A stretch of 64,000 bases of DNA, taken from positions 3,906,001-3,970,000 of the forward strand of contig NZ_JAIFAG010000001.1 of NCBI RefSeq assembly GCF_020012125.1, read 5' to 3'. Below are positions 17,788-26,659 of the stretch, piece by piece; within the stretch, counting starts at the first letter, position 1, and every line of letters starts with the position of its first letter. The position numbers and the translations under genes are program-made. The notes beneath the pieces were generated by a model. It was not told the origin of the DNA. It saw only the letters and a list, made by a program, of their open reading frames with translations, and did not search any database. The stretch comes from Hymenobacter psoromatis. Its GTDB lineage: Bacteria > Bacteroidota > Bacteroidia > Cytophagales > Hymenobacteraceae.

Positions 17788-18534
17788 TCAGGATATCGTC
17801 AGCTGCTCGCTGGTTTTGCCAAAGCGACGCTCCCGGCCCTGGTAGGCTAATAGAGCATCACGAAAGTGGCTGCGCCGGAAATCGGGCCACAGCACGGGAG
17901 TAATATAAAGTTCGGTATAAGCCAGCTGCCAAAGCAGAAAGTTGCTGATGCGCTGCTCGCCGCTGGTCCGAATCAGCAGTTCGGGGTCGGGGATACCGGC
18001 GGTTGCCAGGTAGGTAGGTAAGGTAGCTTCGGTGATATCACCCGGCTGGAGCCGCCCGGCCGCTACGTCGGCCGCTAGGCGACGGGCAGCCTGCGTTAGG
18101 TCCCAGCGGCCGCTGTAGCTTAGGGCCAGCACCAGCGTCATGCGAGTGCCGCCCTTAGTCAGCTCAGTGGCCTCGGCCAGCTCGCGTTGGCAGTTAGCCG
18201 GCAGACTGGTCGTTTCGCCAATGGCTTGCAGGCGTACGCTATTTTTCAGCAACGTACTGGTCTCCTGGCGAATAGTGTGCACAAGTAGTTGCATGAGCGC
18301 CATTACCTCCAAGGCCGGGCGGTTCCAGTTTTCGGTCGAGAAAGCGTAAAGTGTGAGGTAGTGCACCCCTAGTTCAGCGGCTTCCTCCACCGTGTCGCGC
18401 ACCGCCGTAATCGCACTTTGGTGCCCAAACACGCGCAGGCCGCCCCGCTGCTTTGCCCAGCGCCCGTTACCATCCATGATAACGGCCACGTGGGCAGGAA
18501 TATTAGAGAGGTCAATTGCGGACCGTTCGGCCAT
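17788..18534 (-). CDS. uppS: Isoprenyl transferase (undecaprenyl diphosphate synthase)
   Basis: Makes the C55 lipid carrier for peptidoglycan and LPS by cis-condensation of isopentenyl diphosphate. The 248 residues contain the catalytic HVAVIMDGNGRWAKQRG with the key aspartate, the YLTLYAFSTENWNRP substrate segment and the C-terminal PELLIRTSGEQRISNFLLWQ and WPDFRRSHFRDAL. It ends 17 bases before the bamA ATG on the same strand, a conserved pairing in Bacteroidota. A TAACTTGC element at 18560-18567 may be a variant -7 box. Confidence 0.95.
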   Translation of the reverse strand: MAERSAIDLSNIPAHVAVIMDGNGRWAKQRGGLRVFGHQSAITAVRDTVEEAAELGVHYLTLYAFSTENWNRPALEVMALMQLLVHTIRQETSTLLKNSVRLQAIGETTSLPANCQRELAEATELTKGGTRMTLVLALSYSGRWDLTQAARRLAADVAAGRLQPGDITEATLPTYLATAGIPDPELLIRTSGEQRISNFLLWQLAYTELYITPVLWPDFRRSHFRDALLAYQGRERRFGKTSEQLTIS

Positions 18535-18688
18535 TGTTGCGGTTTGCGTATAAGAGCCCGCAAGTTACGCAAAGGGTTGCAGTCCTACCTCACCCATATT
18601 TTTTGTCGCCCGCCCGTACCTTCTACCTCATCCAAGCATCGCTTTGATAATCAGCCACTCACCATCCTCCATGAGCATCGCCAGGCTA

Positions 18689-19453
18689 TTACTTTAACAG
18701 TCTTTTATTGTGCTTATAAGGCAGCGGGCACAGGATTTTGTAAAAGGTGTACGACAGGCTGACGCCCGAATAGTAGTACCAATCCTGGTCGTGGCTGTTA
18801 ACTAGTAGTGGCGTCTGGTCGCCAGTATGGTCAAGCTGGTCCGTAAACGTCTTGCGCACGCCCATCTCCAGGCCTACGTTGAAGTGCTCGGTAAGCGCTA
18901 CTTTGAGGCCCGCGCCGGCCGGAATGGCAATACCTACTTTGCCACCCTGCCGGTTGAAGTCGGCCTGCAACGCCGCATTGTCGGTGCGTACTGTCGTATT
19001 AACGTAGTAGAGCGCTACCCCACCAAATAAGTAAGGCGAGAAGTGCATTCGGTGTTGGTCGGCCCGCTGGTGATAGTCCAGAAAATTGTACTCCGCCACG
19101 CCGGACACTTCCACTACCCCCCCCGAAAGACGTAGTTGCCGGTAACTTTGGAGCGGCGGCACACCACCGTTCACGCCCTCCACATTGGCATCGGCGGCGC
19201 GTAAAAATCCGGCCGTAAAGCCCACCCGCGCAGTGATGGGCGCGGAAATATCCTGCCGGTAAAATACTGTGAGGGCTGGGCGGCTGTTTTGCCACTGCAA
19301 CTGTGGCGATATCTCGCCCTTGTAGTTCGTAGCCCCTACCCCAATACCGATTTCGCTGGTATGCTGCGCCAGGGCCGGGGTAGCCCAAAAAAAGGCACTC
19401 CCCGCCAGCCCAAGGGCGACGGGGAGAGTGGAAGAAAACCGGAAAACGGCCAT
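18689..19453 (-). CDS. DUF6089-like outer-membrane beta-barrel protein (second copy)
   Basis: A 254-residue exported protein with signal peptide (SSTLPVALGLAGSAFFWATPALAQ) and alternating beta strands: SEIGIGVGATNYKGEIS, ALTVFYRQDISAPITARVGF, SPYLFGGVALYYVN, GLKVALTEHFNVGLEMGVRK, DWYYYSGVSLSYTFYKILCP. The NYKGEI/GE motif, glycine-rich strands and a terminal aromatic strand are typical of the DUF6089 barrels found beside uppS-bamA in Bacteroidota. The function is unknown; the place in the operon argues for an envelope assembly role. Confidence 0.8.
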   Translation of the reverse strand: MAVFRFSSTLPVALGLAGSAFFWATPALAQHTSEIGIGVGATNYKGEISPQLQWQNSRPALTVFYRQDISAPITARVGFTAGFLRAADANVEGVNGGVPPLQSYRQLRLSGGVVEVSGVAEYNFLDYHQRADQHRMHFSPYLFGGVALYYVNTTVRTDNAALQADFNRQGGKVGIAIPAGAGLKVALTEHFNVGLEMGVRKTFTDQLDHTGDQTPLLVNSHDQDWYYYSGVSLSYTFYKILCPLPYKHNKRLLK

Positions 19454-19495
19454 GCGGCAAACTGTAAGTAAAACGTCCAGCCAGCCGGCAAAAGC

Positions 19496-20389
19496 TTAGC
19501 GGAACTTAGGGTTCTTAATTTTCGGATTCAGAATATAGTTGAGCGAGAAGCCGGTAACGGTGTACCAGTCCGTCTTGCCCTGCCCACGCTTGGCACCGGG
19601 GAGGAAGCCCCCCGCTACCCCAGTCGAGGTATTGGTGATGCCACCCGGCGCGTTACCACCGCCATAACCGCCAAAATATTGTGCAGGAGCCGTTGCGTTA
19701 GATAAATTAGCATAATTACCGCTCACATCATCCAGGTAGCCGGTGAAGGTTTTGCGGAAACCAACTTCAAACGACGCATCTAGCTGCCGGTTGATGCGGT
19801 AGCGCACGCCGGCCCCGAAGGGAATGGAAAACTGAAATTTGCTGTAATCCTTACCCTCCGTTTTGAGGGACTGCAAATCTACATAGTTTCCGTTCTGGTC
19901 CTTGCCCTGTGGGCTGTGGTGGAAGCCCGCTACCCCAACGAATAGGAAAGGAACAAAGTCTGGGCGCTTAAGGTAGTTGTTGCGGTTCTCGATGAGGTCT
20001 ACTACCATCACGGCGGAAGCTTCATAGATATCGTTGCGGAAGTTCATATTCCGCGTGTAGCGGTAGCGGGCGTTAGCGTCGTCCCGGTTCGCGTTCGTAT
20101 TGTCATCGGCCGTAATGCGGCCGTAGGCAACGGCGAAACGGCCCGAAACGCGCGGAAAGAAGCGATGTGTGATGTTCACTCCAATATTGGGGCGGGTATC
20201 ACCGGCGTGAAACGACGCGAAATTGGTCGCTGGGTTCAAGTCACCGAAGTAGTTCATCGCGTTCAGGCTCACTCCGATAGAAGTGTATTGCTTACGCTTA
20301 CTGAACTGCTGGGCATCCGCTCGTTGCGCCGAACCTAATAGCGCGAGCCCCGCGAGCAGGGCGGTAGAATAGGTGAAAATCTTAGTCAT
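19496..20389 (-). CDS. DUF6089-like outer-membrane beta-barrel protein (first copy)
   Basis: 297 residues, signal peptide YSTALLAGLALLGSAQRADAQ, then barrel strands (YTSIGVSLNAMNYFGDLNP, PNIGVNITHRFFPRVSGRFAVA, FVPFLFVGVAGFHHSPQG, FQFSIPFGAGVRYRINRQLD, DWYTVTGFSLNYILNPKIK). It is a paralogue of the next gene with the same N-terminal NYFGDLNP pattern and KTFTGYLDDVSG near the end, but with a longer glycine-rich loop. A promoter box 70 bases upstream makes this the likely first gene of the DUF6089-DUF6089-uppS-bamA-ompH run. Confidence 0.82.
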   Translation of the reverse strand: MTKIFTYSTALLAGLALLGSAQRADAQQFSKRKQYTSIGVSLNAMNYFGDLNPATNFASFHAGDTRPNIGVNITHRFFPRVSGRFAVAYGRITADDNTNANRDDANARYRYTRNMNFRNDIYEASAVMVVDLIENRNNYLKRPDFVPFLFVGVAGFHHSPQGKDQNGNYVDLQSLKTEGKDYSKFQFSIPFGAGVRYRINRQLDASFEVGFRKTFTGYLDDVSGNYANLSNATAPAQYFGGYGGGNAPGGITNTSTGVAGGFLPGAKRGQGKTDWYTVTGFSLNYILNPKIKNPKFR

Positions 20390-20458
20390 AAGGCGCTGGG
20401 TAGAGAATTATCAAGCTGATGGACTGAAAACCTAACGGGACGTGGCTCGCAGTGAATA

Positions 20459-20466
20459 CAAAAGTA
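20459..20466 (-). promoter_or_regulatory. -7 promoter box before the DUF6089 pair
   Basis: TACTTTTG on the minus strand fits TAnnTTTG, 69 bases upstream of the ATG at 20389. It separates nadK from the envelope-biogenesis run. Confidence 0.55.
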
Positions 20467-20520
20467 AGGGTCAGAGGGAACTAAAAAAATTTATGGGACG
20501 CATTTGTCCAATTTCCGGCT

Positions 20521-21420
20521 CTATTTCAATTGTAGCGTAGTAGCCGGATTGCGGCGGTCGAGGCCCCAATTAAGCTTGTTACGCAGCGTGCTCAAAAAAT
20601 TGACGTGATTAAGCTTAACGAGGCGGGCGTTGAAGTTCTCGCGGCGGACGGCAATCTGCACGCTGGCCTCGACGGGCATGGAGCGCGAGTCGAGGGCGAG
20701 CAGATAGTTGGTGGCCCGGCCTTCTATCTCGAATGAAATGATACTTTGGTCAGATACGATGAGCGGGCGAACGTTCAAATTGTGGGGGCATACGGGAGCA
20801 ATGATAAAATTGTTGGTTTGCGGCAGCATCACCGGGCCGCCGCAGCTCAGCGAGTAGCCCGTTGAGCCGGTGGGCGTTGACACCACGAGCCCATCGGCCC
20901 AGTAAGAATTTAAGTACTCGCCATTGATATAGGTATGCACAACAATCATGGAGGAAGTATCGCGCTTCAGAATACTAAATTCGTTCAGCGCGAAATTCAG
21001 CTGCCCAAATACGTCGGGGTCGGTATCGAGGCGGAGCAGGCTGCGGTCTTCCAAGGTGAAATGGCCGCGAAACAACGCTTCGATGGCCTGCGGAATATAG
21101 TCGGGGTTAATGGGTGCTAGGAAGCCCAGCCGCCCGGTGTTAATGCCAAGAATAGGAATTTGCAAAGCTCCAACGTAGGTAACTGTGTCGAGTAGCGTAC
21201 CATCGCCGCCGATGCTGAGCACAAATTGTGTGCCGCGCAACGAGTCGCCGCGCCGAAAGGTGTGGGTGCCAGGGGGTAGGCGCAGGCGAGAGGAAATAAA
21301 TTCGTGAAACGACTCGACCACCAAAATCTCGGTTTGGCGGGCCGCTAGCTCATCAAATAGGCCCTGAATGAAGGGAGTAGCCGCGGGGTCGAAGGGCTTG
21401 CCCAAGATGGCAATTTTCAT
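20521..21420 (-). CDS. nadK: NAD kinase
   Basis: Phosphorylates NAD to NADP. The 299 residues contain the catalytic GGDGTLLDTV near residue 74, the NTGRLGFLAPI segment, and TPTGSTGYSLSCGGPVMLP plus NVRPLIVSDQS for nucleotide binding. ATG at 21420. It follows the POTRA/barrel gene by 25 bases on the same strand. All hallmark residues are present and the length is normal. Confidence 0.95.
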   Translation of the reverse strand: MKIAILGKPFDPAATPFIQGLFDELAARQTEILVVESFHEFISSRLRLPPGTHTFRRGDSLRGTQFVLSIGGDGTLLDTVTYVGALQIPILGINTGRLGFLAPINPDYIPQAIEALFRGHFTLEDRSLLRLDTDPDVFGQLNFALNEFSILKRDTSSMIVVHTYINGEYLNSYWADGLVVSTPTGSTGYSLSCGGPVMLPQTNNFIIAPVCPHNLNVRPLIVSDQSIISFEIEGRATNYLLALDSRSMPVEASVQIAVRRENFNARLVKLNHVNFLSTLRNKLNWGLDRRNPATTLQLK

Positions 21421-21445
21421 ACTAAAAAAGATAATTGCCCGGCGC

Positions 21446-23002
21446 TTAAATGGGAAAGGTGGAGCGAAAGAAGAAGCCCAGATTGGGATATACGGTGAGG
21501 GTACGAATTAATTCCAGGCAAAATACCCGGTCATAATACGTCACAAAATGCACGCCGGCCCCCACGGAGGCTTGCAGCTGGCCCGGCAGCTGGTTACTGG
21601 GGCGCGCGGGCAGGCCCACGCCACCGCCGGTAAGGCCCGCATCAGCGAAGGCGTTGAGGTAGATGGCTAGGGGTAGGGTGTTAATTTTGGGGTTGTTGAC
21701 GAACGGGATGCGCAGCGGGGGCGGGGCCCAGGCGCGCCAGCTCAGGCCCTGCTGCACCACGCCGTAGCTGCGGCCCTCCACAATGTAGAAGTCGTAGCCC
21801 CGCACCAAGGCATCGTAGCCCAGCGAACGGGCATCGACTTCGGCCAGACGGGCGGCGAAAAGCCGGGTTTGGGCGGCCAGGCCCAGGGCGTAGTAAAACT
21901 GGTGCCCCAGGCTGAGGTAGCGTGAATAGCGTCCGCGCAGCGTGGCGTAGGCGGGTGAGCGGTCGGGGCTGCCCACAAACTGCCGAAACGTAAGCCCCCC
22001 CGACATAAACTGCCCCGTGAGGGGGTAGGCGAAGGTATTGCGCTGGTTATTAGTAGTAATGAAACTAGCCTCCAGGTACTGGCGCTGCTGGAAGCCCAGC
22101 AAGTAATCAGGGTTGAGGCCCAGGATGAGCGGGCTCACCTGCTCGCGGTGGTACGACACATCGAACGCCGACGACAGCTGCACGGTGTGGCGCAGCCGCA
22201 GCCCGCCCGTGAGGTAAAAGCGCTGGATGGGAAAAGCATCTTCTTCCGCGCTGGGTAAGCTCAGACGGCGGTCGCCAATGATGTTATAGTCCAGGTTGCG
22301 GCTTTGGTAGTACGAGATGCCCAGCCCCAGCCCTACCCGGCGGCGGCGGCCAAAGCCCGGCGCTTCATAAAATAGCTCGTACTTACGATTGAAGCCCAGC
22401 TGAATATTGGCCGTGAGCTGCTCGGCCCGGCCCCGGAAGTTGGTATCTACCAGGTGCAAGCCGTAATCGATGCGGTGCCAGCGGTCGGGGCGGGTGCGCC
22501 ACACGTTGAAGTCTTCGCTCAACGACAGGATGGGGGTAGGCAGAATGTACCAGCGCTCCTGCACGCTGAAGAGCACCGTGAGCTGGCCCGTGCCGCCGCA
22601 GCTGGCCTGCGCCAGCACCGCGTGAAAAAGCTGAAGATTAAACAGGCGGCGGCGATTAACTTCGAGACGGGCCGGCAGGTCGGCCACCGTCAACGAGTCA
22701 CCTTCATGGAAGTTCAGCTCGGCGCGCAGGGTGCGCTCGCGGGTGCGGTTGTTGCCCACGAACAGAATGGCTACTATGCGCACCCGCCGCATGGGGCACG
22801 CGCCCACCCGCACCAGCGTATCGGTGGGAGCCACCACGGGAGCAAGCGGCGGCGGATGGCGCTCCTGGCTCAGCTCGCGCAGGCTATCGGGCGGAGGGGA
22901 GGGTAGGGGCGTTTGGGCCACCGCCGGGTGCAGGCCCAGCAGCAGCCAACCTAAGAATACGTTTACTAAGCCTAAAAAATAAACCGGGCCGCGGTGCTTC
23001 AC
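21446..23002 (-). CDS. POTRA/beta-barrel outer-membrane protein (BamA/TamA-like)
   Basis: A 518-residue exported protein, GTG start at 23002, signal peptide VNVFLGWLLLGLHPAVAQ. A Pro-rich linker leads to one POTRA-like unit (MRRVRIVAILFVGNNRTRERTL, LEVNRRRLFNLQLFHAV) and a barrel of about 350 residues (RKYELFYEAPGFGRRRRVGL, DARSLGYDALVRGYDFYIVE). The GYDALVRGYD segment corresponds to the RGY/lid-loop motif of Omp85 proteins. With one POTRA it is too small for BamA; a specialised Omp85 member exporting or inserting another substrate is likely. Ends 25 bases before nadK. Confidence 0.8.
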   Translation of the reverse strand: MKHRGPVYFLGLVNVFLGWLLLGLHPAVAQTPLPSPPPDSLRELSQERHPPPLAPVVAPTDTLVRVGACPMRRVRIVAILFVGNNRTRERTLRAELNFHEGDSLTVADLPARLEVNRRRLFNLQLFHAVLAQASCGGTGQLTVLFSVQERWYILPTPILSLSEDFNVWRTRPDRWHRIDYGLHLVDTNFRGRAEQLTANIQLGFNRKYELFYEAPGFGRRRRVGLGLGISYYQSRNLDYNIIGDRRLSLPSAEEDAFPIQRFYLTGGLRLRHTVQLSSAFDVSYHREQVSPLILGLNPDYLLGFQQRQYLEASFITTNNQRNTFAYPLTGQFMSGGLTFRQFVGSPDRSPAYATLRGRYSRYLSLGHQFYYALGLAAQTRLFAARLAEVDARSLGYDALVRGYDFYIVEGRSYGVVQQGLSWRAWAPPPLRIPFVNNPKINTLPLAIYLNAFADAGLTGGGVGLPARPSNQLPGQLQASVGAGVHFVTYYDRVFCLELIRTLTVYPNLGFFFRSTFPI

Positions 23003-23011
23003 CCCGTAAAG

Positions 23012-23689
23012 CTACACGTTGAGGTAGCGCAACAGCCCATCGAAGCGCTCCTGCTCGCCCTCCTCGGCTGGGGCCTCGCCACTGAACTGCGCCGATACTA
23101 CGTAGCCAAACCGCTCCAGCGTAGCCGTGATGCGGGCCAAATTATCGGTATTGAGGCGCAGGGTGAGGCGGATGCGGTAGGGGTCGTGCTCATCGGCGCT
23201 TACGTGGGCCGAGAGAATCTTGGCGTTGTTTTCCTCCACGTAGCGGCTGATTTGCGAGAGCGAATAGTCGCGCTCCGCCATCGTCAGCACCAGGATACTA
23301 CCCTGCCCGGCCACGCCCGGCACCGGCCCGAAGGCCGCCAGCGCGTCGCTCACCGTCACGACCCCAGCGTACTCGTGGCGCTCGTCGAGCACGGGCACGA
23401 GCTGGATTTTTTGCTCAATAGCCAGTTCCATCACCCGAAAAAAATGCTGGTCGTGCTGCACGTGCGCATCGGCGTAGCCCAGGGGCAGCTCGGCCAGCTG
23501 GGTATCGGGGTTTTCGTAGTCGGCCAGGTCGTGCTCCGTGATGAGGCCGCGGTAGTGGCGGCCGGCCAGCACTGGCAGCTGGCCCACGTGAAATTCCTCG
23601 AGCCAACGCGCGGCTTTGGCCGTGGTGTCGGTGCTCTTGAGGGGCGGAATCATCTGGTTGAGCAGGTCTTCGGCGAGGAGAGCGGGCAT
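23012..23689 (-). CDS. CBS-domain protein
   Basis: A cytosolic protein with a pair of CBS motifs in its first two thirds: MIPPLKSTDTTAKAARWLEE with HVGQLPVLAGRHYRGLITE, and IEQKIQLVPVLDERHEYAGV. The C-terminal 85 residues (SILVLTMAERDYSLSQISRY, KILSAHVSADEHDP) look like an ACT-type regulatory fold. CBS pairs bind adenine nucleotides and usually regulate a partner. ATG at 23689 begins MPALLAEDLLNQM; the longer frame to 23749 lacks similarity. It ends only 9 bases before the POTRA gene start, so they are likely co-transcribed. Confidence 0.82.
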   Translation of the reverse strand: MPALLAEDLLNQMIPPLKSTDTTAKAARWLEEFHVGQLPVLAGRHYRGLITEHDLADYENPDTQLAELPLGYADAHVQHDQHFFRVMELAIEQKIQLVPVLDERHEYAGVVTVSDALAAFGPVPGVAGQGSILVLTMAERDYSLSQISRYVEENNAKILSAHVSADEHDPYRIRLTLRLNTDNLARITATLERFGYVVSAQFSGEAPAEEGEQERFDGLLRYLNV

Positions 23690-23908
23690 AACGGCACAAT
23701 CTAAAAGGCAGGCAACGAACAACTTGCCGGCCGGCCACGGGGCCGGCATCAGCGAAACTTACGCAACACGGGTGTTTTTATTCTGAATAATACGGCGAAT
23801 ACTTACGGCTTACCCAGCTTCCGCTCCCCCGGCAGGGGTAGGACTCCCAACGCCCCGGAAAGGTTGCCAACGTGACGCAAAAACCACGCCGGACCCTACC
23901 CCCTGCCA

Positions 23909-24685
23909 TTAAGCCATAGCACTCGCCGCTGGCCCGCGCAGAAACCGGCTCAGGTCGCGGTTGAATGCGGCGGGGCGCTCCATCATGGGCGCGTGGCCGC
24001 AGTGGTCCAGAAAGCGCAGCTCGGCGTGCGGCAGCAATCGGGCAAAGTCGTGGGCCACCGGCGGGGGCGTAATCGTGTCGTTCAGGCCCCACACCAGCAG
24101 CACGGGCACCCGGATGCGGTGCAGCTCGCCGGCCAGGTTGTGGTGCTGCGCCGAGCGGGCAATACTAATCATGCGCAGGCACTTGGCATTGGAGTTGGTG
24201 ACGGCAAACACCTCATCCACCAGCTCCTGGGTAGCGATGGCGGGGTCGTAAAACGTGTAGCCTACCCGCTCGCGCACAAAATCGTAATTGCCCCGCTTCG
24301 GAAACGAGCCGCCCATGCCGTCCTCAAATAACCCGCTGCTGCCCGTGAGCACCAGCCGGCTCACGCGCTCGGGGTGGTTCAACGTATAAACCAATGCGAT
24401 GTGGCCGCCCAGCGAGTTGCCAAGCAGCGTGAGCATGGGCGGTAGGGCCAGCGCCTCCACGAAGCGCTCGACGTAGGCGGCCAGCCCCGGCACGGTGGCT
24501 TGCAGCAGTGGCGCGTCGTACACGGGCAGCACCGGAATAATCACCCGGTGGTCGGGCGCGAACTCGGCCACTACTTTCTCCCAGTTGCTGAGCGCGCCAA
24601 ACAGCCCGTGCAGCAGCAGCAGCACCGGGCCCCGGCCCTCGTCCACGTACTCAAATCCGTGCTGCTGCTGGCGGCGAAGCTCCAT
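23909..24685 (-). CDS. Alpha/beta-fold hydrolase
   Basis: 258 residues with a full alpha/beta-hydrolase catalytic triad: nucleophile serine in LLGNSLGGHIAL, aspartate in LLVWGLNDTITPP and histidine in FLDHCGHAPMMERP. The oxyanion segment is LLLLHGLFGALSNW. Esterase, lipase-like or C-C bond hydrolase activity is possible; the substrate cannot be told from sequence. No signal peptide. Flanked by non-coding stretches on both sides, with an inverted repeat upstream at 24718. Confidence 0.85.
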   Translation of the reverse strand: MELRRQQQHGFEYVDEGRGPVLLLLHGLFGALSNWEKVVAEFAPDHRVIIPVLPVYDAPLLQATVPGLAAYVERFVEALALPPMLTLLGNSLGGHIALVYTLNHPERVSRLVLTGSSGLFEDGMGGSFPKRGNYDFVRERVGYTFYDPAIATQELVDEVFAVTNSNAKCLRMISIARSAQHHNLAGELHRIRVPVLLVWGLNDTITPPPVAHDFARLLPHAELRFLDHCGHAPMMERPAAFNRDLSRFLRGPAASAMA

Positions 24686-24717
24686 AACTTTTTGGGTCTC
24701 TAGTTTTCAGTTTAAAT

Positions 24718-24755
24718 CGTCTGGCATTGCCGCGCTTCGCTCGTAATGCCAGACG
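24718..24755. repeat. Inverted repeat, GTCTGGCATTGC family
   Basis: CGTCTGGCATT (24718-24728) and AATGCCAGACG (24745-24755) form an 11-bp stem around a loop containing GCGCTTCGCTCG. A related hairpin is at 61036-61072 and the loop motif recurs at 49963-50037. Lies between pabA and the hydrolase gene. Confidence 0.7.
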
Positions 24756-24769
24756 GCTTAATCTAGTAA

Positions 24770-25354
24770 CTAGGCAATGTTACAACAGCGTAGCCAATTG
24801 GCGAGCCAGCGCAGGCCGTGGGTGGTGAGCAGGGCTTCGGGGTGAAACTGCACGCCGTAGAGCGGCAGCGTGGCGTGGCGCAGGGCCATTAGCTCGCGGT
24901 GCGCATCGGCCGACACGGCCAGCGGCCATAGCACGGCGGGCAACGTACTGGCATCCAGCACCAGCGAGTGGTAGCGCGTCACGGCCTGGCGGCGGGGTAG
25001 GCCGGCCAGCCAGGAGTCCGTACCCAGCAGCTCGATATCGGCCACTTTACCATGCATAGGCCGGGCCGCCCGCCGCAGCGTAGCCCCAAAAAACTCACCC
25101 AGCGCCTGCTGGCCCAGGCACACGCCCAGCATAGGCAGGCGCTGGTGATACTCCGCAATGACGGCCAGCAGCTGCCCGGCCGCGGCCGGCGTGCCGGGCC
25201 CCGGCGACAGCACGATGCCCGCAAACTCCAGCGCCCGCAGCTCGGCCAGGGGCACGTCGTTGCGGCGCACCAGCACCTCAGCCCCCAACTGACGCAGGTA
25301 GTCGGCCAGCGTATAGGTAAAGGAATCGAAGCTATCGAGGAGGAGAATTTTCAT
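24770..25354 (-). CDS. pabA: Glutamine amidotransferase, anthranilate/aminodeoxychorismate synthase component II
   Basis: Supplies ammonia from glutamine to chorismate for folate (PabA) or tryptophan (TrpG) synthesis. ATG at 25354 gives 194 residues: MKILLLDSFDSFTYTLADYL, the oxyanion turn GIVLSPGPGTP, nucleophile cysteine in LGVCLGQQALGEFFGA and the His-Glu pair in VQFHPEALLTTHG. The start at 25420 adds 22 unsupported residues. No trpE/pabB or other trp gene is near, so the folate or dual role cannot be separated. It follows cvpA by about 85 bases. Confidence 0.9.
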   Translation of the reverse strand: MKILLLDSFDSFTYTLADYLRQLGAEVLVRRNDVPLAELRALEFAGIVLSPGPGTPAAAGQLLAVIAEYHQRLPMLGVCLGQQALGEFFGATLRRAARPMHGKVADIELLGTDSWLAGLPRRQAVTRYHSLVLDASTLPAVLWPLAVSADAHRELMALRHATLPLYGVQFHPEALLTTHGLRWLANWLRCCNIA

Positions 25355-25438
25355 GTAACAGTTCGTTAAGCTTGCGCAAAATTGTTCGCTATTGCGAGCC
25401 AGCCCAACGACCTGTTGCATGTTAATTGCTAACTGACA

Positions 25439-25960
25439 TCACATGGCCGCTTTCAGCCTGGTCATTAATCCTTTGGCGAAAGGCAGCACGTAGCTGACTA
25501 GGTGCAGGGCCAGGGGGGTAGCCTTCTGCACCCAGGGTAGCACTACAGAGCCGGCGGTGAGGCGCGGCGCCAGCAGCGGCACGCCAGCCAGCGCGGTGCC
25601 GTAGAGCAGCAGGCTCAGGCCCAGCAGCCACTTGAGGCCGCCGGCCGCCGCGCCCAGCAGGTTGTCGAGCACGCCGAGGGGGGTAAGGTGCACGGCTTTC
25701 TTCACCAAGCTGCCCAGCAGGTACACGCCCCACATGATAGCGGCCAGCACCAGCAAAAACGCCACCAGCGGCAGCAGCCCAAACAGCTCGCCCAAGTACG
25801 AGCGCACTATTGGCACGGCCGCGCTCAGCAAGCTCAGCCCGCCCACCACGCCCAGCACGAAGGCCAGCAGCGACACCACTTCTAGTACCAGCCCGCGCCG
25901 GTAACCCCGCACCGTGCCCACGGCCAGGGGTAGGAGCAGCAAGAGGTCGAGCGCGGTCAT
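25439..25960 (-). CDS. cvpA: CvpA-family membrane protein
   Basis: An inner-membrane protein with four hydrophobic segments (LLLLLPLAVGTVRGYRRGL, LLAFVLGVVGGLSLL, LLPLVAFLLVLAAIMWGVYL, LGAAAGGLKWLLGLSLLLYG). The GYRRGLVLEVVS motif in the first loop and VDNLLGAAAGG-like LDNLLGAAAGGLKW are family hallmarks. CvpA is linked to envelope integrity and colicin V export in E. coli. ATG at 25960. Upstream lies an inverted repeat, then yqeY. Confidence 0.88.
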   Translation of the reverse strand: MTALDLLLLLPLAVGTVRGYRRGLVLEVVSLLAFVLGVVGGLSLLSAAVPIVRSYLGELFGLLPLVAFLLVLAAIMWGVYLLGSLVKKAVHLTPLGVLDNLLGAAAGGLKWLLGLSLLLYGTALAGVPLLAPRLTAGSVVLPWVQKATPLALHLVSYVLPFAKGLMTRLKAAM

Positions 25961-25983
25961 TAGTGGTTGAAGGAAAAGGTATG

Positions 25984-26043
25984 GGGTAAGCTGTAGCTTG
26001 CCGCGTGGCTGCCGCCTACTATCCGGCAAGCCAAAGCTTACCC
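25984..26043. repeat. Dispersed inverted repeat, GTAAGCTTTAGCTTGCC family
   Basis: GGGTAAGCTGTAGCTTGCCG at 25984-26003 and CGGCAAGCCAAAGCTTACCC at 26024-26043 pair over 20 bases with two mismatches and a 20-base loop. It lies just after the yqeY stop and before cvpA. Confidence 0.75.
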
Positions 26044-26049
26044 GACACG

Positions 26050-26514
26050 CTAAAAATCAGTATTATTGAGCAGCAGGCTTACGGCATCGGAGATGCGCTT
26101 GCCATCGGCCTTACCGCTCAACTCGCGGGCGGCTACCCCCATCACCTTGCCCAGGTCCGACGGGCCTCTGGCCCCGGTGCGCTGAATGATGCCGACGAGC
26201 TTTTCGACCAATTCGCCTTCGGTAAGCTGCTGGGGCAAAAACTCTTCGATGACAGCCAGTTCGGCCAGCTCAGTTTCCTCGAGGTCAGAGCGAAACTGCT
26301 CCTTGTAGGTAGCGGCCGAATCGCGGCGCTGCTTGGCAGCCTTGATGAGCAGCTTCTGCTCTTGGTCGGCGCTGAGGCCGGTGGCGCTGGCTCCTTCGGC
26401 GGTTTCGGCCAGCAAAATCTGCGACTTGATGCTGCGCAGGGCGGTTAGGCGCACTTTGTCTTTGGCCAGCATGGCTTGCTTGATGCCGGCGTCGATGGTT
26501 TCTTTGAGAGGCAT
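26050..26514 (-). CDS. GatB/YqeY domain protein
   Basis: 154 residues of the YqeY family, which shares the tRNA-binding helical tail of the GatB amidotransferase subunit. Seen: LKETIDAGIKQAMLAKDKVR, LTALRSIKSQIL, AVIEEFLPQQLTEGELVEKL, GPSDLGKVMGVAARELSGKADGK. Its role is unproven; a tRNA-linked function is assumed. ATG at 26514; a TACCTTTG box at 26620-26627 gives a leader of roughly 100 bases. Confidence 0.92.
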   Translation of the reverse strand: MPLKETIDAGIKQAMLAKDKVRLTALRSIKSQILLAETAEGASATGLSADQEQKLLIKAAKQRRDSAATYKEQFRSDLEETELAELAVIEEFLPQQLTEGELVEKLVGIIQRTGARGPSDLGKVMGVAARELSGKADGKRISDAVSLLLNNTDF

Positions 26515-26619
26515 AGGAAAAGAGAGAAGAAAAGGATTAGACCAACTGCGCTAAACCCGACCGCCAGCCGGGTAGTTGTACACCCGAAAAGTTGTTGCGA
26601 CGGGCCAGCAACTGCCCGG

Positions 26620-26627
26620 CAAAGGTA
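26620..26627 (-). promoter_or_regulatory. -7 promoter box of yqeY
   Basis: TACCTTTG on the minus strand, matching TAnnTTTG, in the divergent gap between yqeY and pdxJ. Confidence 0.55.
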
Positions 26628-26659
26628 CCCCGTGCGGCCAGCCCGCCCGTGCGGCCCCC

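Noticed and set aside
22994-23704. 236-codon open frame antisense to the CBS gene
   Set aside because: It covers the CBS frame exactly and shows only the His/Gln/Arg bias of a reverse frame.
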